Notes under the pieces: generated by a model | Told to the model about the DNA's origin: nothing | The model's input: only the letters and a program-made list of their open reading frames with translations | The model's database searches: none | Translations under genes and position numbers: made by a program | Source of the DNA: VAZQ01 sp963758945 | GTDB lineage: Bacteria > Pseudomonadota > Alphaproteobacteria > Rhizobiales > Xanthobacteraceae | DNA: 64,000 bases | Direction of reading: 5' to 3' | Assembly: GCA_963758945.1 (NCBI GenBank) | Contig: CAVWXY010000016.1 | Coordinates: forward strand, 248,001 to 312,000 | Shown: piece after piece, positions 40,887-48,311 of the stretch | Position numbering within the stretch: position 1 is the first letter of the stretch | Layout of the letters: every line of letters starts with the position of its first letter

Positions 40887-42410
40887 GTGGTTACAATGGA
40901 CGCGGTCCGACGCGAATTGCGTGGCAGCGCCATCGCCCTGGTGTTGGTCGCCGCAACTACGCTCGTCGCTTGGGCGCTGATCCACACGCTCGACGTGCGC
41001 CGCGGCTCGGTCATCTATCTGCTGCCGGTGCTGCTCGCAGGCTGGCACCTGGGCCTGGTGCCGGCGCTGGTCGCGGCGATCGCCGGCGTGCTGTGGTCCG
41101 GATACTTCTTCTTCTCGCCGTATTACAGTTTCTACGTCTCCCGGCCGAACGAGATTCTCAACCTGGTCCTGTTCATGGTGGTCGCCGTGGTCACCAGCCA
41201 CCTCGCCAACGCGATGAAGCGGCACACCGAGATCGCGCGCAAGCGCGAGAAGGAGATGAGCGACCTCTACGCCTTCTCGCGCCGGCTGGCGACAGCGTCC
41301 TCGGCCGCCGACATCTATCTCGCGATCGAGGAGCATCTCGCCAGCCTCGTCCAGCGCAAGGTGGTGCTGTTCGGCGCCGGCTCCGGCGGGGAGACCACGT
41401 CCGACCAGGGCGCGCTGAGCCGACGGGTGCACGACGCGATCGCCGAGGTGCAGGCCGGCCGCACGCTCGCCACCACGGTCGACGCCGCCGCCGGCGATAT
41501 CTGGCTGGTCCGGCGGGTATCGCAGACCAACCCGGACTTCGGCGTCATCGCCATCGATCTCGGCAGCGTCCCCGCCAACATCCTCGCCGAGATGCGCCAG
41601 CGGGTCGACGACGTGCTGGCCGACGCTGCGGCCACGCTCGAGCGGCTGGGCGTGGCGCTGGCGCTCAACGACGCCAAGATGCGCTCGGAGACCGAGCTGT
41701 TGCGCGAGGCGCTGATCGGCTCGGTCTCGCATGAATTGCGCACGCCTTTGGCCTCGATCCTGGGGGCCGCCACGGTCCTGAGCAAGTCCCCCCTGGTGGC
41801 CAAGGACGAGCGGCTCAACTCGCTCGCCGGCGTCGTGCGCGACGAGGCCGAGCGCCTCAACAACGACATCCAGAATCTGCTCGACGCCACCCGGATCAGC
41901 CGCGAGCAGATCAGGCCGCGGCAGGAATGGATCGAGCCCCAGGACATCGTCAATTCCGCGCTCGAGCGCCGGCGGCGGCGGCTGTCGGGCCACCACGTCT
42001 CGCTCGACATGGACTCGAACCTGCCGTTCATTTACGTCGATGCCGTCCTGGTCGAGCAGGCATTGGTGCAGATCGTCGACAACGCCGCCAAGTATTCGCC
42101 CGCGGGCTCGCCGATCACCGTCGCCGCCAAGCGCGACGGCCATGACGTCGTGCTTTCGGTGCACGACGAGGGTGCCGGGCTGACGGAGAAGGAGAGCGCC
42201 CAGATCGGCGAGCGCTTCGTTCGCGGCGCCCGCCATGCCGCGATCACGTCGGGCTCGGGTCTCGGCCTGTGGATCGCGAAGGCCTTCGTCACCGCCAACG
42301 GCGGCAAGATCCAGGCGGCGAGCCCGGGCGCCGATCGAGGAACCACAGTGTCGATCCATCTGCCGTTTGCGACGCCGGCGAACCAACCCGAGGTCGGTCC
42401 CGATGACTGA
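40887..42410 (+). CDS. KdpD-like sensor histidine kinase lacking the N-terminal Kdp domain
   Basis: With the GTG at 40887 (GGAGAGG upstream; ATG at 40896 also possible) the protein has 507 residues. About four membrane helices make a DUF4118 domain as in KdpD (residues 15-110), followed by a GAF-like part. The kinase core has SVSHELRTPLASILGAA with the phospho-His, QIVDNAAKYSP, DEGAGL and GSGLGLWIAKAF. The long N-terminal KdpD and USP domains of E. coli KdpD are absent. It overlaps the response regulator by 8 bp. No kdpFABC genes are nearby, so the pair may control something else. Confidence 0.88.
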   Translation: MVTMDAVRRELRGSAIALVLVAATTLVAWALIHTLDVRRGSVIYLLPVLLAGWHLGLVPALVAAIAGVLWSGYFFFSPYYSFYVSRPNEILNLVLFMVVAVVTSHLANAMKRHTEIARKREKEMSDLYAFSRRLATASSAADIYLAIEEHLASLVQRKVVLFGAGSGGETTSDQGALSRRVHDAIAEVQAGRTLATTVDAAAGDIWLVRRVSQTNPDFGVIAIDLGSVPANILAEMRQRVDDVLADAAATLERLGVALALNDAKMRSETELLREALIGSVSHELRTPLASILGAATVLSKSPLVAKDERLNSLAGVVRDEAERLNNDIQNLLDATRISREQIRPRQEWIEPQDIVNSALERRRRRLSGHHVSLDMDSNLPFIYVDAVLVEQALVQIVDNAAKYSPAGSPITVAAKRDGHDVVLSVHDEGAGLTEKESAQIGERFVRGARHAAITSGSGLGLWIAKAFVTANGGKIQAASPGADRGTTVSIHLPFATPANQPEVGPDD

Positions 42411-43119
42411 AGCCAATCCCGTCGTTCTCGTCGTCGACGACGAGGTCCAGATCCGCCGCTTTCTGCGCGCCGGGCTCGAGCTCGACGGCTTCGTCGTGCA
42501 GGACGCCGAGACCGGCGGCGAGGCGTTGCGCTGGGCCACGCTCAAGCCGCCCGATCTGGTGATCCTCGACCTCGGCCTGCCGGACATGGACGGGTCCGAG
42601 GTGCTCGAGCGCCTGCGCGCGTGGTCGAGCGTTCCGATCATCGTGCTGTCGGTGCGTTCCGACGAGGCGGAGAAGGTGCGCCTCCTGGGACGCGGCGCCG
42701 ACGATTACGTGGTCAAGCCGTTCGGCATGGCCGAGCTGCTGGCGCGCGCCCACGCCGCCCTGCGCCGGCACGTGCGCGCCGCCGCCGGCGAGCCGGTGGT
42801 CAAGGTCGGGCCGCTCGCCATCGATCTCGCCGCCCGCATTGTCACCATCAACGGCACGCGGGTCATGCTGACGCCGAAGGAATACCGCTTGCTGCAGCTC
42901 CTCGCCCAGCACGCCGGCAACGTCGTCACCCACCAGTTCCTGCTCAAGGAGGTATGGGGGTCACCGCACCTGCACGATACCCATTATCTGCGCATCTTCG
43001 TGCGCAAGCTGCGGCAGAAGATCGAGGCCGACCCGACGCAACCGCGCATCCTCTTGACCGAGCTCGGAGTCGGCTACCGGCTGGCGGTGCCGGAGCCGGT
43101 CAGCGCCGCGGCGGGTTGA
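42403..43119 (+). CDS. KdpE-like OmpR-family response regulator
   Basis: The 238-residue protein has a receiver domain (VLVVDDEVQIRRFLRAGLE, phospho-acceptor Asp in LVILDLGLPDMDG, Lys in DDYVVKPFG) and an OmpR winged helix (LTPKEYRLLQLLAQHAGNVVTHQFLLKEVWG, ending TELGVGYRL). It is closest in style to KdpE. Its ATG lies inside the end of the kinase gene, giving translational coupling. Confidence 0.92.
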   Translation: MTEANPVVLVVDDEVQIRRFLRAGLELDGFVVQDAETGGEALRWATLKPPDLVILDLGLPDMDGSEVLERLRAWSSVPIIVLSVRSDEAEKVRLLGRGADDYVVKPFGMAELLARAHAALRRHVRAAAGEPVVKVGPLAIDLAARIVTINGTRVMLTPKEYRLLQLLAQHAGNVVTHQFLLKEVWGSPHLHDTHYLRIFVRKLRQKIEADPTQPRILLTELGVGYRLAVPEPVSAAAG

Positions 43120-43186
43120 GTGCATAGGCGGTTGATTCCCTGTCGCGACAGTGACGCCGCAATCGCGGTGCACTTCGCAAAGTCGG

Positions 43187-43305
43187 TTGTCATGCCCGCG
43201 AAGGCGGGCATCCAGTAGCCGTTGGCCTACGATGGGCGGCGACAAATCATGTCTTCGAGCCGCCTCTGGAATATTGGACCACCCGCTTTCGCGGGTGATG
43301 ACGAC
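43187..43305. repeat. Dispersed palindromic intergenic repeat
   Basis: Left module ttgtcatgcccgcgaaggcgg and right module acccgctttcgcgggtgatg face each other; the middle holds tgtcttcgagccgcc. It lies between convergent genes. Confidence 0.75.
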
Positions 43306-43327
43306 CGGGAGGGTTTCGCCGTCGCCG

Positions 43328-43891
43328 TTACGGCTGTCGCAGCGCCGCCTTGATCGCCGCCCGCCGCGCCGGATCGTAGAGCTTCGGGTAGTCATAGGTG
43401 AGCGGCTGCGAGCGCTCGACGCGCAACGTCGCGAACACCGGGCCGTCCTCTCTGAGCACGTGGGCGGCCTGCTGCTCGAAATTGCGAAGCTCGGCGAAAT
43501 CGTAGACCTGCGCATAGCCGGCCGCGCGCGCCATGGCGGCGAAGTCGGCGGCGGTGTTCGGAATCGGATGTCCGCCGTTCGCCTCGTAGGTTCCGTTCTG
43601 CACCACCATATGCACCAGGTTCTTCGGCGCCGCCGCGGCGATGGTGACCAGGCTTCCCAGATTCATCAGCAGGCTGCCGTCGCCCTGCAGGCAGATGACG
43701 CGCCGGTCCGGCCGGCCCAGCGCCAGTCCGAGCGCGTGCGAGGAATCGAGCCCCATCGCGCCGACGGAAAAGTAGTTGAGCGTGCGTTCGCCCAATTCCA
43801 GCCAGTCGACCGCGGAGCTGTAGGTCGAGACCACGAGCTCGTCGGTGACGTGGCGCGCCAGCGCGCGGAAGCATTCGTCGCGTTTCATCAT
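43328..43891 (-). CDS. ThDP-dependent decarboxylase, beta-type subunit (sulfopyruvate/phosphonopyruvate decarboxylase-like)
   Basis: The 187-residue protein is the ThDP/PP-domain half: GDGSLLMNLGSLVTIAAAAPKNLVHMVVQNGTYE is the diphosphate-Mg motif (GDG...N), and SVGAMGLDSSHALGLAL is typical of ComE/sulfopyruvate decarboxylase beta chains. Its ATG (tandem ATGATG) overlaps the stop of the alpha-type gene. The two halves make one active site. Such enzymes decarboxylate 3-sulfopyruvate or phosphonopyruvate to the aldehyde. Confidence 0.85.
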   Translation of the reverse strand: MMKRDECFRALARHVTDELVVSTYSSAVDWLELGERTLNYFSVGAMGLDSSHALGLALGRPDRRVICLQGDGSLLMNLGSLVTIAAAAPKNLVHMVVQNGTYEANGGHPIPNTAADFAAMARAAGYAQVYDFAELRNFEQQAAHVLREDGPVFATLRVERSQPLTYDYPKLYDPARRAAIKAALRQP

Positions 43892-44430
43892 GCGGTGGAC
43901 GGCCTCCGGCCGATCAGCAGCGCGACGGGATGCGAGCTGGCGTAGGCATCCTCGATCGCCGGGCGGATTTTCGCGACGTCGGGGTCCTCGTTGATCAGGT
44001 GGTGCGGGATGCCCATGGCGTCGAGGATCGGCTCGACGATGCGCACGCCGTAGCGCGGCGATTCCCGCGGCGCCGTGTAGGGGTCGTGCTGGAGCAGGCC
44101 GATCATCATGCAGATCGGCTGCGCGTACTCGACCGCGACGCCGCGGATGGCGTTGATGGAATCGAGGAAGCCGGTGTGCTGGATCAAGGTCAGCGCGCGC
44201 TTGTCGCAGTAGGACAGGCCGGACGCAATGCCGATGCACTCGTCCTCCTTGCACACGCGGATGAGCTTGAATTGCGGGTCGCGCGCGATCGGCCGCAGCA
44301 ATCCGCCGCTGGTGACGATGTCGGGCACCGACAGGATGAACTCGACGCCGCTCGCCTTGATCGCGGCGATGATGCCCGAGCCCTTGAGCTCGATCTTGTC
44401 GTAGGTATCGGCGACCAAGTCCGCATCCAT
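43888..44430 (-). CDS. ThDP-dependent decarboxylase, alpha-type subunit (sulfopyruvate/phosphonopyruvate decarboxylase-like)
   Basis: The 180-residue protein is the pyrimidine-binding half: GSGIIAAIKASGVEFILSVPDIVTSG, then VCKEDECIGIASGLSYCDKRALTLIQHTGF with the Glu expected to activate ThDP, and GLLQHDPYTAPRESPRYG. Alpha is upstream of beta on the same strand with a 4-bp overlap. Split PYR/PP chains like this occur in sulfopyruvate decarboxylase of coenzyme M synthesis; in this organism a catabolic role for a 2-oxo acid is more likely. Confidence 0.85.
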   Translation of the reverse strand: MDADLVADTYDKIELKGSGIIAAIKASGVEFILSVPDIVTSGGLLRPIARDPQFKLIRVCKEDECIGIASGLSYCDKRALTLIQHTGFLDSINAIRGVAVEYAQPICMMIGLLQHDPYTAPRESPRYGVRIVEPILDAMGIPHHLINEDPDVAKIRPAIEDAYASSHPVALLIGRRPSTA

Positions 44431-44557
44431 GCGCGGGCCCCCACGAAAAGACGCCGATGCGGCGCGGCATCGGCGGCGCTAGCTAAGCGGAAATCAAACC
44501 TGCCCGCAACGGGCGTCGGTGCAGTGCTGAGGCCCACCTGGAGACTGTTTCTCCGCC

Positions 44558-44670
44558 GTCATCATCCGCGCAAGCGGATGATCCAGTAACCACTGAAGTA
44601 CGAGCGTGGCACCGCGTTGCCCGACCGAACCTTCGGGCGTTACTGGATGCCCGCTTTCGCGGGCATGACA
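44558..44670. repeat. Dispersed palindromic intergenic repeat
   Basis: Left module gtcatcatccgcgcaagcgg and right module atgcccgctttcgcgggc with catgac face each other; the middle includes cgaaccttcg. It closely resembles the copy at 16745. Confidence 0.78.
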
Positions 44671-44700
44671 GCATCGGATGGTCGCTTGTTACGCCCTCGC

Positions 44701-44934
44701 TCAGCCCGCCTTCACCGCCGCGGACACCGCCGCGACGATCTCCGCCGTGTCGGGAAAGTGGCCTTTGGCGCGTTTGGCCACGGTCTCGTCGCCGACTCGC
44801 ACTTCGAAGATGCCACCCGTGCCAGGCACCAGGGTCGCGGTGAGCGCGAGCTCCTTCTGCAACGCCGCGGCCGCGTCGGCGGCGCGTCGCTCGTAGCCGC
44901 ACGGTTTGCAATAGGTGATGGAGACGTTTTTCAT
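44701..44934 (-). CDS. SelW/Rdx-family thioredoxin-like protein
   Basis: The 77-residue protein reads MKNVSITYCKPCGYERRAADAAAALQ and has the CxxC motif of the SelT/SelW/SelH (Rdx) family with cysteine in place of selenocysteine. GGIFEVRVGDETVAKR is the second conserved part. The fold is a small thioredoxin-like redox domain of uncertain role. It stands between a repeat and the haloalkane-dehalogenase-like gene. Confidence 0.88.
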   Translation of the reverse strand: MKNVSITYCKPCGYERRAADAAAALQKELALTATLVPGTGGIFEVRVGDETVAKRAKGHFPDTAEIVAAVSAAVKAG

Positions 44935-45004
44935 GGCCTTCTCCCTGTCATTGTTGCCGCATCATTCGGTCAGCCCACTTGAACGAGCTGGGCCTCATCG
45001 CTTG

Positions 45005-45910
45005 CTACGCGGCGTTGGCTGCCGCCGCGCCCTCGATCTCCGCGATCCACGCCGCGACGGTTCGGCCGATGGTCTCGGGATGATCCTCCTGCAGGTAATG
45101 CGCGCCGGTACCGAGATGCACGAGCCTGCAGTCGTAGAGCGTCGCCGCAACGCTTTCGGCGAAGGCGGGGGAGATGAGCGCGCCCGGATTGCCGGCGAAC
45201 AGCAGTTTGGGATAGCGCGATGAGGCGAGCGCCGCGTGCGCCTGCTCGAGGGTGGCATGGACATCGGCGGGTTCGCCCGCGATCGGCAGCTCGCTCGGGA
45301 GCCGCCAGATCGGACGCCGCGATTGCGGCGAGGGGAACGGCGCGCGGTAGACCGCCATCTCCTCCTCGCTCAGCTTTCTGATGATGGCGCCGGGAAGCAC
45401 GCGTTCGACGAAGACGTTGTCGTCGAGGATCAGCCGCTCGCCTTCGCCCGGCGTCCTGAACTTCCGGAACGTCGCAGTTCTCTCGGGCATCCGCGGCTGA
45501 TGGAAGTCGTCCCAGCTCGGCATCGGCCGGATGAATTCCATGAAGGCGAGCCCGCGCACGAAGTCCGGCCGCCGCGCCGCCAGGTGGAAGGCGAGCGCCG
45601 TCCCCCAATCCTGCGCCACCAGGAAGGCCGAGGTGATGCCGGCGGCGGCAATGAAACCGTCGAGATAGCGAACGTGATCCGCGAAGCGATAGTCGATGTC
45701 CGGCTTGCCGGATTGGCCGAAGCCGATGAGATCGGGGGCGATGCAATGCGCGACCGGCGCGACCAGGGGGATAATGTTACGCCAAACGTAGGACGAGGTG
45801 GGATTGCCGTGCAGGAAGAGAGCGACGGGCGCGCCCGCGCGGCCCGCCTCGCGATAGGCCATCGTCGATCCGAGCACGCAATGCCGCGGCAGGGTGATAT
45901 CCGGGTTCAT
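45005..45910 (-). CDS. Haloalkane dehalogenase-like alpha/beta hydrolase
   Basis: The 301-residue protein matches the DhaA/LinB group: HGNPTSSYVWRNIIP with the halide-binding Asn, QDWGTALAFH with nucleophile Asp instead of Ser, FMEFIRPMPSW with the catalytic Glu, and GAHYLQEDHPETIG with the His. All three catalytic residues fit the group that hydrolyses carbon-halogen bonds to alcohol and halide. It is two bases downstream of a TetR-type gene on the same strand, so it is probably under its control. Confidence 0.85.
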   Translation of the reverse strand: MNPDITLPRHCVLGSTMAYREAGRAGAPVALFLHGNPTSSYVWRNIIPLVAPVAHCIAPDLIGFGQSGKPDIDYRFADHVRYLDGFIAAAGITSAFLVAQDWGTALAFHLAARRPDFVRGLAFMEFIRPMPSWDDFHQPRMPERTATFRKFRTPGEGERLILDDNVFVERVLPGAIIRKLSEEEMAVYRAPFPSPQSRRPIWRLPSELPIAGEPADVHATLEQAHAALASSRYPKLLFAGNPGALISPAFAESVAATLYDCRLVHLGTGAHYLQEDHPETIGRTVAAWIAEIEGAAAANAA

Positions 45911-45912
45911 GG

Positions 45913-46500
45913 TCAGGGCTCCTTGAAGACGGTTGCGAATGCGATCCGCTTGAAGCGCTCGAGGGGCCCGGGGCCGCGCTCGACCTTCATGCGCAGGATG
46001 GCTCCCTCCCAGGAGGCGAGCAGGAACTCGGCGAGCTCATCGGGCGCGAAGGTCGCGGCGATCTCGCCGGCGGCCTGCGCCTCGGCGATGCAGGCCGCGA
46101 ACGGCGCGCGCCACTCCATGAAGATGGCGGCGAGCCGCTCGCGCAGCGTCTCGCTCTGCGGGGCGGCCTCCAGGCTGAAATCGCCGATCAGGCAGCCGCG
46201 CGCGAAGTCGTCCGCCGCGAGGCGCTCGGTGATGACGTCGAGATAGCGCCGCAGGCGCGCGCGCGGCGACAGGCTCCTGTCGTCGAGGGCCTGCGCGACC
46301 AGCCCTTTGACGTGGTCGAAGTAGCGGTCGAGCACCTCCTGGGCGAAGGCTTCCTTCGAGCGGAAATGGTTGGTGAAGGAGCCCTGGGGCGCCGCGGCCT
46401 CGGCCACGATGTCGCGCACGCCGGAGCCGATATAGCCCTTGTGGAACATGACCTTGAGGCCGGCGTCGAGAATGCGCTCGCGCAGAGATGCTCTTGCCAT
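45913..46500 (-). CDS. TetR/AcrR-family regulator of the dehalogenase-like gene
   Basis: The 195-residue protein has the TetR helix-turn-helix RERILDAGLKVMFHKGYIGSGVRDIVAEAAAPQGSFTNHFRSKEAFAQEVLDRYF, with a ligand domain behind it. The SFTNHF recognition helix resembles NemR/TetR regulators of detoxification genes. A perfect 18-bp palindrome lies 8 bp before its start. It is the first gene of a two-gene operon with the dehalogenase-like hydrolase. Confidence 0.93.
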   Translation of the reverse strand: MARASLRERILDAGLKVMFHKGYIGSGVRDIVAEAAAPQGSFTNHFRSKEAFAQEVLDRYFDHVKGLVAQALDDRSLSPRARLRRYLDVITERLAADDFARGCLIGDFSLEAAPQSETLRERLAAIFMEWRAPFAACIAEAQAAGEIAATFAPDELAEFLLASWEGAILRMKVERGPGPLERFKRIAFATVFKEP

Positions 46501-46508
46501 GGGTGTTC

Positions 46509-46526
46509 AATACGTACGTACGTATT
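46509..46526. promoter_or_regulatory. TetR-type operator, perfect 18-bp palindrome
   Basis: AATACGTACGTACGTATT is identical to its own reverse complement and lies directly upstream of the TetR start. Position, length and symmetry fit binding by the adjacent TetR protein and ligand-released control of the operon. Confidence 0.75.
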
Positions 46527-46613
46527 AAATGTCAAGAAGCTGTTTTTCTTCCGGCAGGCCGGCTGCGGAGCATGGCGCCGCCGGCTACGGCGCGATCACG
46601 GTCTACTCACTCG

Positions 46614-46730
46614 GCCGGATGTTACGCCATCGAGACGCAAGTGATGAGTTCGGAAGAATTCACCCGCTTCGTGGCGGACGAGATCGAGAAATGGACCCCG
46701 ATCGCCCGCGGCGTGATGCAGAAGAGTTAA
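46614..46730 (+). pseudogene. Bug/TctC receptor, C-terminal remnant
   Basis: The last codons before the TAA at 46730 read QVMSSEEFTRFVADEIEKWTPIARGVMQKS, the standard end of Bug receptors (compare SPEEFTKFVGAETVRWAPVAKQL at 25685). Nothing upstream encodes the rest. It is a deletion remnant, ending about 200 bp before a complete Bug gene on the other strand. Confidence 0.75.
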
Positions 46731-46794
46731 CGCCCGAACGGTTTCGTGCGCCCTCGTCGTGAGGGGTGCACTCAAGGGCGCCAAGAGTTCCCAT

Positions 46795-46914
46795 GTCATC
46801 CCCGCGAAAGCGGCGATCCATATTCCAGAGGCCGGAGCTTGGGGCGCGCTATGGGTCCCCGCAACGGGGTCCCCGCGACGCAAGCGTCGCGGGGGGCCCC
46901 TCGCGGGGACGACA
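46795..46914. repeat. Dispersed palindromic repeat with an inserted extra hairpin
   Basis: The outer modules gtcatccccgcgaaagcggc and tcgcggggacgaca are of the common type. Between them is an extra hairpin CCCCGCGACGC-aa-GCGTCGCGGGG (46871-46894, 11-bp perfect arms) and a further cgggg step, so this copy is longer and more structured than the others. Confidence 0.72.
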
Positions 46915-46935
46915 GCACCGACGAAGCTTCGACAG

Positions 46936-47931
46936 CTACTCCGAGCCCGCCACGCCGGCCTGTTGCAGGACCTTCGCCCAGCGCGTGGTCTCCGATTGGA
47001 CGAAGCGGTCGAGCTCCTCGGGCGTGCCCTTGCCGACCGGAATGAACTGCAGGCCGACGAGCTGCTTGGTGACGTCGGGCTCGGCGATTGCCGCGTTCAC
47101 CGCGGTGTTGAGCTTCGCCAAAATTTCCTTCGGCGTTCCGCCCGGCGCCGCCACCGACTGCCAGGGCGCCCAGTCGAAGCCCGGCACGCCGACTTCGGCG
47201 AGCGGCGGGATCTCCGGGGCCGCCGGCGCACGCTGCGCCGTGGTCACGCCGAGCGCGCGCACCTTGCCGGCCTGGATCAGCGGATAGGCCGGCGCGAGAT
47301 CGCTGAACATCAGTTGAATATGGCCGGCGATGACGTCGTTGAGCGCGGGCAGCGTGCCCTTGTAGGGCACGTGCGTCATCGGGATGCCCATGGTGGTCTT
47401 GAACAGCTCGCCCATGATGTGGTGGAACGCGCCGGCGCCGCCGGAGCCGTAGCTCAACGGCCGTTCCTTGGCGAGCTTGACCAGGTCGGCAACCGAATGA
47501 ACCGGGAGCTCCGGGTTGACCACGAGCACGAACGGCACGTTGGCGGCGAGCGCCACCAGCACCAGATCCTTTCCGGGATGATAGGGCAGCTTCTTGTAGA
47601 GCGTCGTGTTCATCGCCATGGTGCCGCTGGTCGCCATCATGATGGTGTAGCCGTCGGGCTCGCTCTTGGCGACCTGCACCGCCGCCGTCACGGTGCCGGC
47701 GCCGGGACGGTTTTCGATGACGAACGGCTTGCCGAAACGATCGGACAGCTTCTGCCCGAACAGGCGCCCGAGGATGTCGGTACCGCCGCCGGGGGCGAAC
47801 GGCACGATGAAGTTGACCTGGCGGCTGGGGTAGTCTTGCGCCCGCTCCTGCGCCGACGCCAGCTCGGCCGCCGGCCCGACGAGCCCAAGTCCGATCACAA
47901 GTCCGATCAGCAGCACCCGCGTGATCTGCAT
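46936..47931 (-). CDS. Bug/TctC-family solute receptor
   Basis: The start at 47931 follows GGGAGGA; the protein has 331 residues with leader MQITRVLLIGLVIGLGLVGPAAELASA. Then come YPSRQVNFIVPFAPGGGTDILGR, VIENRPGAGTVTAA, EPDGYTIMMATSG and HVPYKGTLPALNDVIAGHI. It is an exported receptor for a small carboxylate or aromatic. No permease is adjacent. It is the fourth full-length Bug gene in the window. Confidence 0.93.
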   Translation of the reverse strand: MQITRVLLIGLVIGLGLVGPAAELASAQERAQDYPSRQVNFIVPFAPGGGTDILGRLFGQKLSDRFGKPFVIENRPGAGTVTAAVQVAKSEPDGYTIMMATSGTMAMNTTLYKKLPYHPGKDLVLVALAANVPFVLVVNPELPVHSVADLVKLAKERPLSYGSGGAGAFHHIMGELFKTTMGIPMTHVPYKGTLPALNDVIAGHIQLMFSDLAPAYPLIQAGKVRALGVTTAQRAPAAPEIPPLAEVGVPGFDWAPWQSVAAPGGTPKEILAKLNTAVNAAIAEPDVTKQLVGLQFIPVGKGTPEELDRFVQSETTRWAKVLQQAGVAGSE

Positions 47932-48181
47932 TGCGTTATCCTCCCGTTGCCGGCCGGGCCCGTCTGCGGCCTCGTTGCGGCGTGCCCGGAACACTAACGA
48001 AAGTCGGCCCCCGCGGTAAGCGTCGCGGCGCCGCAGGCGTCCTTGACTTCGCCTCGCCGCGTTCATAGGTTCCGCGCGCTCTCGCAAAAGAGCCGGAATT
48101 TCAGCCAGCCGACCGGTCCGTGGGGCCGGAGGCTACCGCCCGACAGCGCGATGCGCCCTCGGGCGCAAAGGTGTTTGGTAA

Positions 48182-48298
48182 GGCCTCATCCTGAGGAGCG
48201 CCTGAAAGGCGCGTCTCGAAGCATGAGGCCGTGAGGAAAACGTAGCGACTGCCGCCCTTCGAGACGCGTGCTGCGCACGCTCCTCAGGGCGAGGCCGT
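48182..48298. repeat. Dispersed palindromic repeat (ggcctcatcctgaggagc type)
   Basis: The left part aggcctcatcctgaggagcg and the right part gctcctcagggcgaggcc face each other, each with an inner cgtctcgaag/cttcgagacg pair. The whole can fold into one long arm. It ends 13 bp before the ffh start, so the ffh promoter must lie in or upstream of it. Confidence 0.78.
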
Positions 48299-48311
48299 AG
48301 GAAGCAGTACG

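Noticed and set aside
40887..43119. Kdp potassium-transport operon
   Set aside because: Only the regulator pair is present; no kdpF, A, B or C is adjacent.
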